A DNA stretch of 10,935 bases from Coriobacteriia bacterium (lineage in GTDB: Bacteria; Actinomycetota; Coriobacteriia; WRKU01; WQUG01), in assembly GCA_009785705.1 (NCBI GenBank), contig WQVS01000047.1:1-10935 (forward strand). The letters are read 5' to 3'. Positions 1 through 5,780 of the stretch are shown piece by piece. The notes below the pieces were generated by a model. That model did no database searches. It saw nothing but the letters and a program-made list of their open reading frames with translations, and had not been told where the DNA came from. Numbering within the stretch: position 1 is the first letter of the stretch; each line of letters opens with the position of its first letter. The translations under genes and the position numbers were made by a program.

Positions 1-197
1 AGGCGAGCTGCCACTGCATCACAGGTAGGATTTGAAAGGCGTGAATAGAAATAACCAGCTTCCTCTAGGTTGAAGATTTTTGCCTGATGTTCTGCCGAAT
101 CAAAATACCAAGTGGTGTTTTGGTGAATGGGAATCTGACGAGGTTCTCCGTTCCCTGGTTCGTATCCTGCCTGCAGACATTTAGTATTGAACTCCAT
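1..197 (-). CDS. metY: O-acetylhomoserine aminocarboxypropyltransferase/sulfhydrylase, N-terminal part (runs off window)
   Basis: The minus strand reads 65 codons from an ATG at 197-195 to the window edge. The N-terminus matches the MetY/Cys-Met metabolism PLP enzyme family: AGYEPGNGEPR near residues 10-20, a PIHQNTTW segment at 23-30, and GYFYSRLSNPT at 49-58. In this family the enzyme condenses O-acetylhomoserine with sulfide (or methanethiol) in the cytoplasm to make homocysteine or methionine, using pyridoxal phosphate. The PLP lysine lies further along and is outside the window. GGAG about 10 bases upstream supports the chosen start. A promoter-like TATACT and a long palindrome lie upstream at 272-330. 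I saw no SAM-riboswitch-like leader. A related gamma-family enzyme such as cystathionine gamma-synthase is less likely, because the AGYEPGNGEPR opening is typical of MetY. Confidence 0.85.
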   Translation of the reverse strand, partial: MEFNTKCLQAGYEPGNGEPRQIPIHQNTTWYFDSAEHQAKIFNLEEAGYFYSRLSNPTCDAVAAR

Positions 198-271
198 TTG
201 TGCTTACTCTCCTTCTTTTCAGTAGTTTATTAGGTATAAAAATCAATAGCGTACAACGTTGGCTAGGACAT

Positions 272-277
272 AGTATA
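272..277 (-). promoter_or_regulatory. Candidate -10 box for metY
   Basis: Read on the minus strand this is TATACT, about 75 bases before the metY ATG. A -35 element at normal spacing would fall around 295-300, inside the proximal arm of the 294-330 palindrome, where no good TTGACA-like hexamer exists. A weak -35 overlapped by a palindrome is a common arrangement for a regulated promoter. The call rests on one hexamer and is an inference. Confidence 0.3.
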
Positions 278-293
278 GAGCAAATTTCAAGTA

Positions 294-330
294 AAATATT
301 TTATGTAACAAAGTGTTACATAAAATATTT
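294..330. promoter_or_regulatory. Perfect 17-bp-arm palindrome, candidate operator
   Basis: Left arm 294-310 and right arm 314-330 are exact reverse complements around a 3-base centre (AAG). The core is TGTAACA-N3-TGTTACA, flanked by AT-rich arms. It lies in the metY upstream region, overlapping where the -35 of the candidate metY promoter would be, and just before structured element A on the other strand. A two-fold symmetric core with 3-base spacing suits a dimeric regulator such as a TetR- or GntR-type protein. I do not recognise the specific regulator. It lacks the GC-rich stem plus T-run of an intrinsic terminator. Confidence 0.5.
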
Positions 331-355
331 ATCCACTCATTCAGCAAGCGCGGAT

Positions 356-533
356 GCGCTAGGTGGTTAAGATTACCTCTCGACTTCACTGCACTTCGCT
401 CGAGAGTTAAGGCAAGCGCCGCTCCATTTAATTCGTTTATATTTGCACTGATTTATTAAAAACAAAGTGCAGCTATCTCCTGCACAAGCATCTGGTCTTC
501 ACTAAATCAGTGCGCAGATTAGCCACCTGGTGT
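356..533 (+). repeat. Structured palindromic element, copy A (candidate non-coding RNA)
   Basis: This 178-base element is closed by an outer stem: 361-368 pairs with 521-528, and G.U-rich pairing extends outward to about 356 and 533. An inner 11-bp perfect stem joins 445-455 to 503-513. At the tip is hairpin 467-472/480-485 with a 7-base loop, CTATCTC. The same three stems and loop occur in copy B at 2997-3121, with compensating base changes. Copy A also carries about 70 extra bases (376-444) between the outer and inner left arms, containing hairpin 377-383/400-406 (CTCTCGA/TCGAGAG). The wobble pairs are G.U only when read on the plus strand. Together with the palindrome at 294-330 it accounts for most of the 198-555 gap. 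It could be a plus-strand RNA or a MITE-like repeat. I recognise no named family. Confidence 0.55.
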
Positions 534-543
534 GCCCGCGGGG

Positions 544-549
544 TACACT
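544..549 (+). promoter_or_regulatory. Candidate -10 box for a leaderless rescue-factor transcript
   Basis: TACACT ends six bases before the ATG at 556, so a transcription start at normal spacing would fall on or beside the A of that ATG. No Shine-Dalgarno sequence at useful spacing precedes the ATG. No convincing -35 hexamer is visible. The call is weak and matters mainly for choosing between the ATG at 556 and the GTG at 532. Confidence 0.25.
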
Positions 550-555
550 GGTGGT

Positions 556-900
556 ATGAAGTTTACTATCCCTAAAGACGACCAAACCCTGTTGAGGCAA
601 TGCAAAGTACAGGTTTTTCGTGGCTCTGGTCCTGGAGGTCAGAGTGTTAACACGGCTGATAGTGCTGTGCGTCTAGTACATGAACCTAGCGGCATTACGG
701 TTGTAGCCCGTAATGAGCGCAGTCAGCTTATGAATAAGCGTGCTGCGTTGAAGCGATTGCGCTATCAGCTAGAAGCTGCCAACTATCGTCCGCCAAGACG
801 TGTGGCAACCAAGCCTAGTAGAGCTGCCACAAAGCGCAGACTTGACGCAAAGAAACGTCTATCAGACAAAAAGCGCAACCGCAGACGAATCGAAGAATAG
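556..900 (+). CDS. ArfB-like peptidyl-tRNA hydrolase / release-factor-like ribosome rescue protein
   Basis: This is a 114-residue protein made only of the catalytic GGQ domain of class I release factors plus a basic tail. The GGQ motif is at residues 27-29 within GSGPGGQSVNTADSAVRL, followed by NERSQLMNK near 53-61. The stop-codon recognition domains of RF1/RF2 are absent. The tail (about 78-114) is rich in Arg and Lys, with a TKPSRAATKRRL stretch resembling the ArfB/YaeJ tail that family knowledge places in the empty mRNA channel of stalled ribosomes. The inferred role is to hydrolyse peptidyl-tRNA on ribosomes lacking a stop codon. The GSGPGGQSVNT wording is closer to true RF1/RF2 than to Escherichia coli ArfB, so it may be a distinct subfamily. 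I chose the ATG at 556; an in-frame GTG at 532 would add eight residues but overlaps the element A stem. The next gene starts 11 bases after its stop. Confidence 0.8.
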   Translation: MKFTIPKDDQTLLRQCKVQVFRGSGPGGQSVNTADSAVRLVHEPSGITVVARNERSQLMNKRAALKRLRYQLEAANYRPPRRVATKPSRAATKRRLDAKKRLSDKKRNRRRIEE

Positions 901-911
901 GAGTAGCCGCC

Positions 912-1505
912 ATGACAGAACGACAGAGTTTTGACTATCCTGATCCGCAAATGGGTCTTGTGCTCCAGCATTTTTATGAACAGCATCCCGAAGTTGTTGA
1001 CCGTGCTGGGCAAGAATTTTTTGCCTATGTACAGGCGACGCAGGAACGCATTCCTAAAGAGAAAATCGAACAGCTCTTTAATGAATGGCTCGTCTACGAC
1101 TTTCGCTTGAAGACTGGTAAAACTGCCCTCGAAACCTATATCTATCGCAATCCCGACGAACTAGATGAAGACAAGCTTAAGCTCATGCAGCAAGCAGGTG
1201 AATCTAGTTATGTGGGTCACTTTTGGATAAAGACAGTTAACGCAAAGACGCAAACCCTCGTCCTAGAAGAGTGTGGTAGCGACGCTAGCTTCAAAGTCTA
1301 TGATGCAACAGCATCTCAAAGCATTCAAAGTAATGCAGGATTGGTTGCAGCAAGACTAATACAGTTGGATGGCAACTGGTTTTTTGCCAGTGATCCTGTC
1401 TTCTTTCTGCCAATTCCTTCGTCAGAAGACGGTGAAAGGCTACCTTTCATTGACCTAGTAAAGCTGCACTATGGGATATGGACTCCTCCAAGCAATAGTG
1501 CGTAG
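912..1505 (+). CDS. Protein of unknown function, 197 aa
   Basis: I do not recognise this protein. It starts at an ATG preceded by AGGAG (899-903), which overlaps the end of the upstream rescue-factor gene, so the two are probably cotranscribed. No signal peptide, membrane segment or metal-binding cysteine cluster is visible. The first 100 residues are charged and look helical, with a W/Y-rich segment FNEWLVYDFRLKTGKTALE near 56-74. The second half alternates hydrophobic residues (HFWIKTVN, TLVLEECG, FKVYDA, LVAARLIQLDGNWFF), which suggests a small beta domain. The last residues run into the inverted repeat that fills the convergent gap. Pairing with a ribosome-rescue factor hints at a translation or stress link, but that is context only. 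Confidence 0.7.
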   Translation: MTERQSFDYPDPQMGLVLQHFYEQHPEVVDRAGQEFFAYVQATQERIPKEKIEQLFNEWLVYDFRLKTGKTALETYIYRNPDELDEDKLKLMQQAGESSYVGHFWIKTVNAKTQTLVLEECGSDASFKVYDATASQSIQSNAGLVAARLIQLDGNWFFASDPVFFLPIPSSEDGERLPFIDLVKLHYGIWTPPSNSA

Positions 1506-1649
1506 GTGTGATAGGGAATCGCAATAGCTTGAATAGGAGGGCTTCAGTCAGTAGAAGGGATAGCCTTCCTTCCGCCCCCCCATTCAAGCTATTGCTACTT
1601 GTATCCTTCGCTCAAAGTGGCCCTATTCCACCTAGTGCAGTTCCCTATC
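1503..1649. terminator. Nested inverted repeats filling the convergent gap, candidate bidirectional terminator
   Basis: A perfect 14-bp inverted repeat (1521-1534 with 1582-1595) encloses a loop with a smaller GAAGG/CCTTC hairpin and a run of seven C at 1575-1581. Outside it, 1503-1516 pairs with 1621-1634 at 12 of 14 positions. Alternatively 1510-1518 pairs perfectly with 1641-1649. The structure covers both stop codons of the facing genes. No T-run follows the stems, so it is not a classic intrinsic terminator in either direction, but its position between convergent genes suggests a transcript-end role. A decayed palindromic repeat is an alternative. Confidence 0.45.
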
Positions 1650-2970
1650 TAATGACCTCAAGTCCACGCATATAGGGACGAAGCACTTCTGGTACCGTCA
1701 CACTACCATCAGCATTCTGGTAATTTTCGATAATAGCAGCGAAGCAACGACCCATGGCCTGGCCGCTGCCATTCAGGGTATGCAAATAGCGTGAGCCTTT
1801 GAAATTTTCCGGGTCACGATACTTCAGATTTGCCCGACGTGCTTGAAAATCGACACAGTTCGAACAGCTAGAAATCTCTTTATAGTCATTGTAAGACGGC
1901 AGCCAAGCCTCTATGTCGTAGGTCTTCGCGCTTGAAAAGCCCATGTCTCCCGTACAAAGCTCGATTCGACGATAGGGCAAACCTAATAACTCTAGAATTT
2001 TCTCGCCTTGCTGGGTCATGTCCTCAAGCGCTTCAAAGCTATCCTCTGGACGAGTAAGCTTGACCATTTCAACTTTGTCAAACTGATGCACACGAATCAT
2101 GCCGCGCGTATCACGTCCAGCACTTCCCGCCTCTTCACGAAAGCAGGGAGTGTAAGCTGTGTAGCGCAAGGGCAGCTGCTTGCCCTCAAGAACCTCGTCG
2201 CGATGGAGGCTTGTCAAAGTGGTTTCAGCGGTCGGCGTCAGGTAGAGCTGCCCCGCTGTGACACCACCTTCAAGAGCATTACCATCACTCTCAGTCTTTG
2301 TCTTATATAAGTCGTCCTCAAACTTTGGCAAATTGCCTGAACCAAACAACGTGTCCGCATTTGCCAATACAGGCAGCCACCACTCTTTATATCCCGCATT
2401 TAAATGCTGGTCAATCATAAAGTTCATCAGTGCCCGGTTCAGTGCAGCACCCGCGCCCGACAGCACGACAAAGCGACTTTCGGCAAGCTTTACTGCACGC
2501 TCAAAGTCCACAATCCCCAGAGCAGGGCCTAAATCCCAGTGTGCTTGAGGCTCAAACCCTTCTACGGCAAAGTCACGCGGGGTACCCCAACGCTTCAGTT
2601 CGACATTATCCTCTTCCCCTCCACCAATAGTCACACTGGCATCAGGTAAGTTAGGGGCAGTAGCGAGCAAGTGGCGAACCTGTGCGTCAATCTCAGAGCG
2701 CTGTGCATCTAAATCTGCAATCGTATCCTTGATAGTGCCAACCTCAGCCTTAGCAGCTTCTGCCGCGTCGCGCTTACCCTCTTTCATAAGCGCACCAATC
2801 TGCTTGGACGCAGCATTACGTTGAGCCTGCAAGCTCTCAACTTCAGGAATTATAGCCCGGCGCTTCTCATCCAGTGCAAGAAATTCATCCACATCCCAAT
2901 TAGAGCCACGCGACTTCATAGCAGCGCGTACAGCGTCGGGATTCTCACGAACAAATTTTGCATCTAACAT
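1645..2970 (-). CDS. serS: Seryl-tRNA synthetase
   Basis: This 441-residue class II aminoacyl-tRNA synthetase charges tRNA-Ser with serine in the cytoplasm. The N-terminal arm (about 30-105) is a long charged antiparallel coiled coil that in this family grips the tRNA-Ser variable arm. TPTAET at 245-250 matches the serine-binding TxE motif. Class II motif 2 is seen at about 274-300 (TPCFREEAGSAGRDTRGM, then HQFDKVEM). Motif 3 is at about 400-433 (GSGQAMGR, then PEVLRPYM). A 12-15-residue Gly/Glu-rich insertion sits at about 225-240, where many family members go straight from DLYK to LYLTPTAE. Length is close to the usual 420-430. The ATG at 2970 is preceded by AGGAG about six bases away. The leader contains no recognisable T-box; part of it is occupied by repeat element B. 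Confidence 0.97.
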   Translation of the reverse strand: MLDAKFVRENPDAVRAAMKSRGSNWDVDEFLALDEKRRAIIPEVESLQAQRNAASKQIGALMKEGKRDAAEAAKAEVGTIKDTIADLDAQRSEIDAQVRHLLATAPNLPDASVTIGGGEEDNVELKRWGTPRDFAVEGFEPQAHWDLGPALGIVDFERAVKLAESRFVVLSGAGAALNRALMNFMIDQHLNAGYKEWWLPVLANADTLFGSGNLPKFEDDLYKTKTESDGNALEGGVTAGQLYLTPTAETTLTSLHRDEVLEGKQLPLRYTAYTPCFREEAGSAGRDTRGMIRVHQFDKVEMVKLTRPEDSFEALEDMTQQGEKILELLGLPYRRIELCTGDMGFSSAKTYDIEAWLPSYNDYKEISSCSNCVDFQARRANLKYRDPENFKGSRYLHTLNGSGQAMGRCFAAIIENYQNADGSVTVPEVLRPYMRGLEVIR

Positions 2971-2985
2971 AAACTCTCCTATACT
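2958..2985 (+). promoter_or_regulatory. Candidate plus-strand promoter in front of element B
   Basis: TTGCAT at 2958-2963, a 16-base spacer and TATACT at 2980-2985 form a plausible vegetative promoter pointing away from serS. The predicted start near 2992 falls five bases before the first arm of element B. It overlaps the serS start region and ribosome binding site on the opposite strand. The match could be chance, but position and strand agree with the plus-strand orientation inferred from the wobble pairs of element B. Confidence 0.35.
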
Positions 2986-2996
2986 TTTTCAGTAAA

Positions 2997-3121
2997 CTGA
3001 GTGCTTCAGGTGGTCAAGATTCGTGCTGATTTGTGGAAGCGAAAGTAGAGCGTAGTTACCTCCTACGTGAGCATTTTGTTTCTACAAATCAGTGTGGGGA
3101 TTGGCCGCCTGAGGTACTCAG
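2997..3121 (+). repeat. Structured palindromic element, copy B (candidate non-coding RNA)
   Basis: This 125-base element fills the serS-nfnB gap and overlaps the last codons of nfnB. CTGAGT (2997-3002) pairs with ACTCAG (3116-3121). After a symmetric 3x3 internal loop, 3006-3015 pairs fully with 3103-3112. The inner stem is 3024-3034 with 3084-3094 (11 pairs), and the tip hairpin is 3050-3055/3063-3068 with a 7-base loop, TTACCTC. All three stems match copy A at 356-533, with compensatory changes. All five non-Watson-Crick pairs in the named stems are G.U on the plus strand. As a plus-strand RNA it would be antisense to the nfnB 3' end and the serS leader. If transcribed within the minus-strand operon it would be an intercistronic structure. 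Confidence 0.55.
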
Positions 3122-4660
3122 CATTTCATCAATAGCAATGGCGGCACTCTTTCCCGCCCCCATCGCCTCAATTACGGTTGCTGCCCCTGTTACTATATCT
3201 CCTCCTGCAAAGATGCGAGGATTGCTAGTCTGCCCGTCTTCTCCTACGCTGAGGTAGCCCCATTCGTTTACTTCTACATCTGCGACTTCGCGCAAATGGG
3301 GATGAGCCAGAGTTCCTATGGCACTTATTACAGTGTCGCAGGAATGGACATACTCCTCCCCTTCTAGGGGAATCGGGCGACGTCTGCCTGATGCATCTGC
3401 CCTACCTAGCTCCATCTTTTGCAGGCGCAGACCTGTTACCCAACCGTCTTCACCTACTACCTCAAGAGGTGCTGCCAATTCCAGCAACTTAATACCTTCT
3501 TCTATGGCGTGCTCAATCTCCTCATCGCGGGCAGGCATTTCTGCCTGAGTTCTACGATATGCCAGCGTGACCTCTTCTGCACCCAAGCGCAGAGCTGTGC
3601 GCGCTGCGTCCATGGCAACATTGCCACCCCCCACAACCACGACCTTGCGTCCCCGCTGTACCGGGGTGTCCCAAGTGGGGAAATCGTAGGCGTGCATCAG
3701 GTTGACGCGCGTCAGAAATTCGTTGGCAGAGTAGACTCCATTAAGGTTTTCGCCAGCAATATCCATAAAACGTGGAAGGCCTGCACCTACTCCAATGAAT
3801 ACAGCATGGAAGCCTTCCTCTAGCAATTCTTCACAGCTGGCTAGTGCGCCAATGGGAGCATTCATATGAAAGGTCACACGCGATTTGCGCAAAGCTGCCA
3901 CTTCATCTTCTAAGATATCATTTGGTAGGCGAAACTCTGGAATACCGTAAGCCAGTACGCCACCTGGTGCATGTAGGGCCTCGAAAACTTCAACATGATA
4001 TCCACGCAAGGACAGCTCTCCCGCGCAGGCTAGCCCTGCTGGACCTGAACCTATTACGGCGATACGCTTGTGCTTGCAAGCCTGCAACTTTGTCCTATTG
4101 CGTTCGCGGGCAGGGCGGCTGCGGTCCCAGTCTGCCAGAAAACGTTCTAGTCTGCCAATGGCTACAGGTTCCCCGCGCTTTGCTAGTACGCACTTTGCCT
4201 CACACTGGGTTTCTTGTGGGCAAACTCTGCCGCATACTGCGGGCAAGGCATTGCGCTCTTTTAGTAGCGTCACTGCCTGAGGTAAGTCATTATCTATCAT
4301 GGCAGCAATAAAGTCTTTGATGCGTACTTCTACAGGGCAGCCCGATTCACAAGGAGCATTTCTGCACTGCAGGCATCGCTGCGCTTCCGCTAAGGCCTGT
4401 TCTGCGCTGTAGCCCAGAGCAACTTCGTCGAAATTGCTGATGCGCTGGCCTGCTGGCTGATTCGCCATGGCATGGCGTGGCTCACGCGATGGCCTGTGAC
4501 GCGTTGGCTTCGCTGCACGTGTAACAGGGCGCGTCCTTGGCAGGTCATTAGGAAGCACGTCACTTGCTAGTGCATCATTTGCCAGAGCGTCGCTGGACAT
4601 CTCATTCTTAGACACCGCGTCGTCAGATGTCCTACTGTTGGGTAAGTTTTGCCCATTCAT
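3089..4660 (-). CDS. nfnB: NAD(P)-binding flavoprotein of the GltD/NfnB/SudA family, large subunit
   Basis: This is a 523-residue FAD and iron-sulfur oxidoreductase. Two cysteine groups, C96/C99/C104/C108 and C143/C147/C153/C157, match the two N-terminal [4Fe-4S] sites of the GltD-like family. GSGPAGLACA at about 204-213 is the FAD Rossmann motif, GGGNVAMDAAR at about 344-354 the NAD(P)H site, and AGGDIVTGAATVIEAMGAGK at about 485-504 the closing FAD motif. With the adjacent small subunit this indicates an NfnAB/SudBA complex (ferredoxin-dependent transhydrogenase or NADPH sulfide dehydrogenase), not glutamate synthase; no large GltB is present. The start is well supported: AGGAGGTG precedes the ATG, and TAATG couples it to nfnA. 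Oddities are a roughly 70-residue low-complexity N-terminal extension containing three DALAN-type pentapeptide repeats, and a C-terminus (TSGGQSPH) encoded by an arm of repeat element B. Databases may name it gltA or gltD. Confidence 0.88.
   Translation of the reverse strand: MNGQNLPNSRTSDDAVSKNEMSSDALANDALASDVLPNDLPRTRPVTRAAKPTRHRPSREPRHAMANQPAGQRISNFDEVALGYSAEQALAEAQRCLQCRNAPCESGCPVEVRIKDFIAAMIDNDLPQAVTLLKERNALPAVCGRVCPQETQCEAKCVLAKRGEPVAIGRLERFLADWDRSRPARERNRTKLQACKHKRIAVIGSGPAGLACAGELSLRGYHVEVFEALHAPGGVLAYGIPEFRLPNDILEDEVAALRKSRVTFHMNAPIGALASCEELLEEGFHAVFIGVGAGLPRFMDIAGENLNGVYSANEFLTRVNLMHAYDFPTWDTPVQRGRKVVVVGGGNVAMDAARTALRLGAEEVTLAYRRTQAEMPARDEEIEHAIEEGIKLLELAAPLEVVGEDGWVTGLRLQKMELGRADASGRRRPIPLEGEEYVHSCDTVISAIGTLAHPHLREVADVEVNEWGYLSVGEDGQTSNPRIFAGGDIVTGAATVIEAMGAGKSAAIAIDEMLSTSGGQSPH
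4538..4591 (-). repeat. 15-base tandem coding repeat in the nfnB N-terminal extension
   Basis: Codons 24-41 of nfnB read DALAN, DALAS, DVLPN, DLP, which is three and a half degenerate copies of a 15-base unit. The DNA units differ mostly at third positions and at two or three other sites. The repeat lies in the part of the protein that precedes the conserved family domain. Confidence 0.6.
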
Positions 4661-5652
4661 TACGCGCCACCTCCTGACAGAGAAGATTCTGATTTAGGAT
4701 TTGCCACAGCAGGGGCAGGAGTCTTCCTCCATATTGAATCCCCCTCAAAGCAGTCACAGTCATCATGTTCATGCTGCTTTTCATTGAGCCAGCTTCCGTG
4801 AGACATGCGCTCTTCGTCAACATAAGACCGCTGTCTCGACATCAGCTCTGCCCAATCAATACCGGCAGCAGAAAAGTCTGGACCATCGACACAGGCAAAC
4901 TTTGTCTGCCCGTCAATGCTTACACGACAAGCACCGCACATGCCCGTTCCGTCTATCATCAAGGGATTTAAGCTAACCGTAGCAGGTACCCCCGCATCAA
5001 GTGCGGTCGCAGATGCAAATTTCATCATAATCGCAGGACCAATAATCACTGCATGACTAACTTGCTTGGTCTCACAGAGCCGTTTAAGAGGAGCCGTAAC
5101 CAGGCCTTTCTCACCAGCACTGCCATCATCAGTCATAATGCACAGCTCCGCAGCCAAAGGCAAAGCGCGCAACTCATCTTCCAGAATAAGCAAATCCGCC
5201 GTGCGTGCGCCAATGATAGCTTGCACCTGATAACCCTCTTCACAAAGTGCCCGTGCAACAGGATATGCCACCGCAGTACCCACGCCACCACCAACAACGA
5301 CTACGTTCCCTCCTGGGGGCAAGCCCTCAAAATCGCTGCCCACGCGGGGGCGGCGCGTATCATGGCTGGCCAAAGAAGGGCGTCCCAAGGGACCTGCTAG
5401 GTCCTGGATATACTCCCCTACCCTTAGCTCGGCAAGCACAGATGTTGTCTTGCCTACCACCATGAAAATAAAGCGAATCCAGCCCTCTTCACGCGACCAG
5501 TCACTAAAGGTAAAGGGAACACGCTCACCACGCGGACAGGCACGCAGCATAAAGAACTGTCCTGCCTGACATTTTGCAGCAACACGCGGCTCGTACACGG
5601 TAAGTTCGATGATTCCATCTGAAAGCTGACGCCTGTCCAGAATCTCGTTCAT
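4660..5652 (-). CDS. nfnA: FAD/NAD-binding [2Fe-2S] ferredoxin-NADP reductase subunit (NfnA/SudB/PyrK-like)
   Basis: This is the small electron-transfer partner of nfnB, about 330 residues from the ATG at 5652. The ferredoxin reductase fold is shown by GQFFMLR, then RVPFTFSDW (flavin phosphate binding), then GGGVGTAVAYPVARAL (about 121-136, nucleotide binding). IDGTGMCGACRV with C239 and C242, then FACVDGP with C254, matches the three-Cys-plus-Asp [2Fe-2S] site known for Pyrococcus SudB. About 20 residues are inserted before the nucleotide motif. An unusual tail of roughly 45 residues contains HEHDDCDC near 294-301. The start is uncertain: ATG 5652 fits the family N-terminus but lacks a ribosome binding site. 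An in-frame GTG at 5685 has GAGGAA upstream, and a TTG lies at 5724. Dihydroorotate dehydrogenase PyrK is less likely because the partner is NfnB-like. Confidence 0.85.
   Translation of the reverse strand: MNEILDRRQLSDGIIELTVYEPRVAAKCQAGQFFMLRACPRGERVPFTFSDWSREEGWIRFIFMVVGKTTSVLAELRVGEYIQDLAGPLGRPSLASHDTRRPRVGSDFEGLPPGGNVVVVGGGVGTAVAYPVARALCEEGYQVQAIIGARTADLLILEDELRALPLAAELCIMTDDGSAGEKGLVTAPLKRLCETKQVSHAVIIGPAIMMKFASATALDAGVPATVSLNPLMIDGTGMCGACRVSIDGQTKFACVDGPDFSAAGIDWAELMSRQRSYVDEERMSHGSWLNEKQHEHDDCDCFEGDSIWRKTPAPAVANPKSESSLSGGGA
4667..4675 (-). promoter_or_regulatory. Strong Shine-Dalgarno and TAATG coupling at the nfnA-nfnB junction
   Basis: Minus-strand AGGAGGTGG lies six bases before the nfnB ATG, inside the last codons of nfnA. 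The nfnA stop and nfnB start overlap as TAATG. This decides the nfnB start and makes the long N-terminal extension part of the translated protein. Confidence 0.8.
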
Positions 5653-5764
5653 CTGTGGAGTACGATTTGAAGTATTTGTGAACACAGAAAACACTTCCTC
5701 TTCAACAATCTTACGAAAACGCAACCAGCAAAGACCTACGGTAGTAATGCGCAGCTTTGCTCCG

Positions 5765-5770
5765 TATAAT
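5765..5770 (+). promoter_or_regulatory. Consensus -10 box immediately before the M23 gene
   Basis: A perfect TATAAT ends ten bases before the ATG at 5781, so transcription would start about 3-5 bases before that codon. No clear -35 hexamer sits 16-18 bases upstream. No Shine-Dalgarno precedes the ATG, which fits a leaderless or near-leaderless mRNA, common in actinomycetes. Confidence 0.45.
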
Positions 5771-5780
5771 TTCTGACATT

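Noticed and set aside
198..530. SAM riboswitch or other known leader upstream of metY
   Set aside because: No recognisable SAM-riboswitch core is present, and the structured element A lies upstream of the candidate metY promoter, with wobble pairs pointing to the other strand.
2971..3088. T-box leader for serS
   Set aside because: No T-box consensus or terminator/antiterminator pair is visible. The gap is explained by element B, whose fold favours the plus strand.
3844..4311. 155-codon open frame on the plus strand
   Set aside because: It lies entirely antisense to the well-supported nfnB flavoprotein frame, has no ribosome binding site or recognisable motif, and reads as a shadow.
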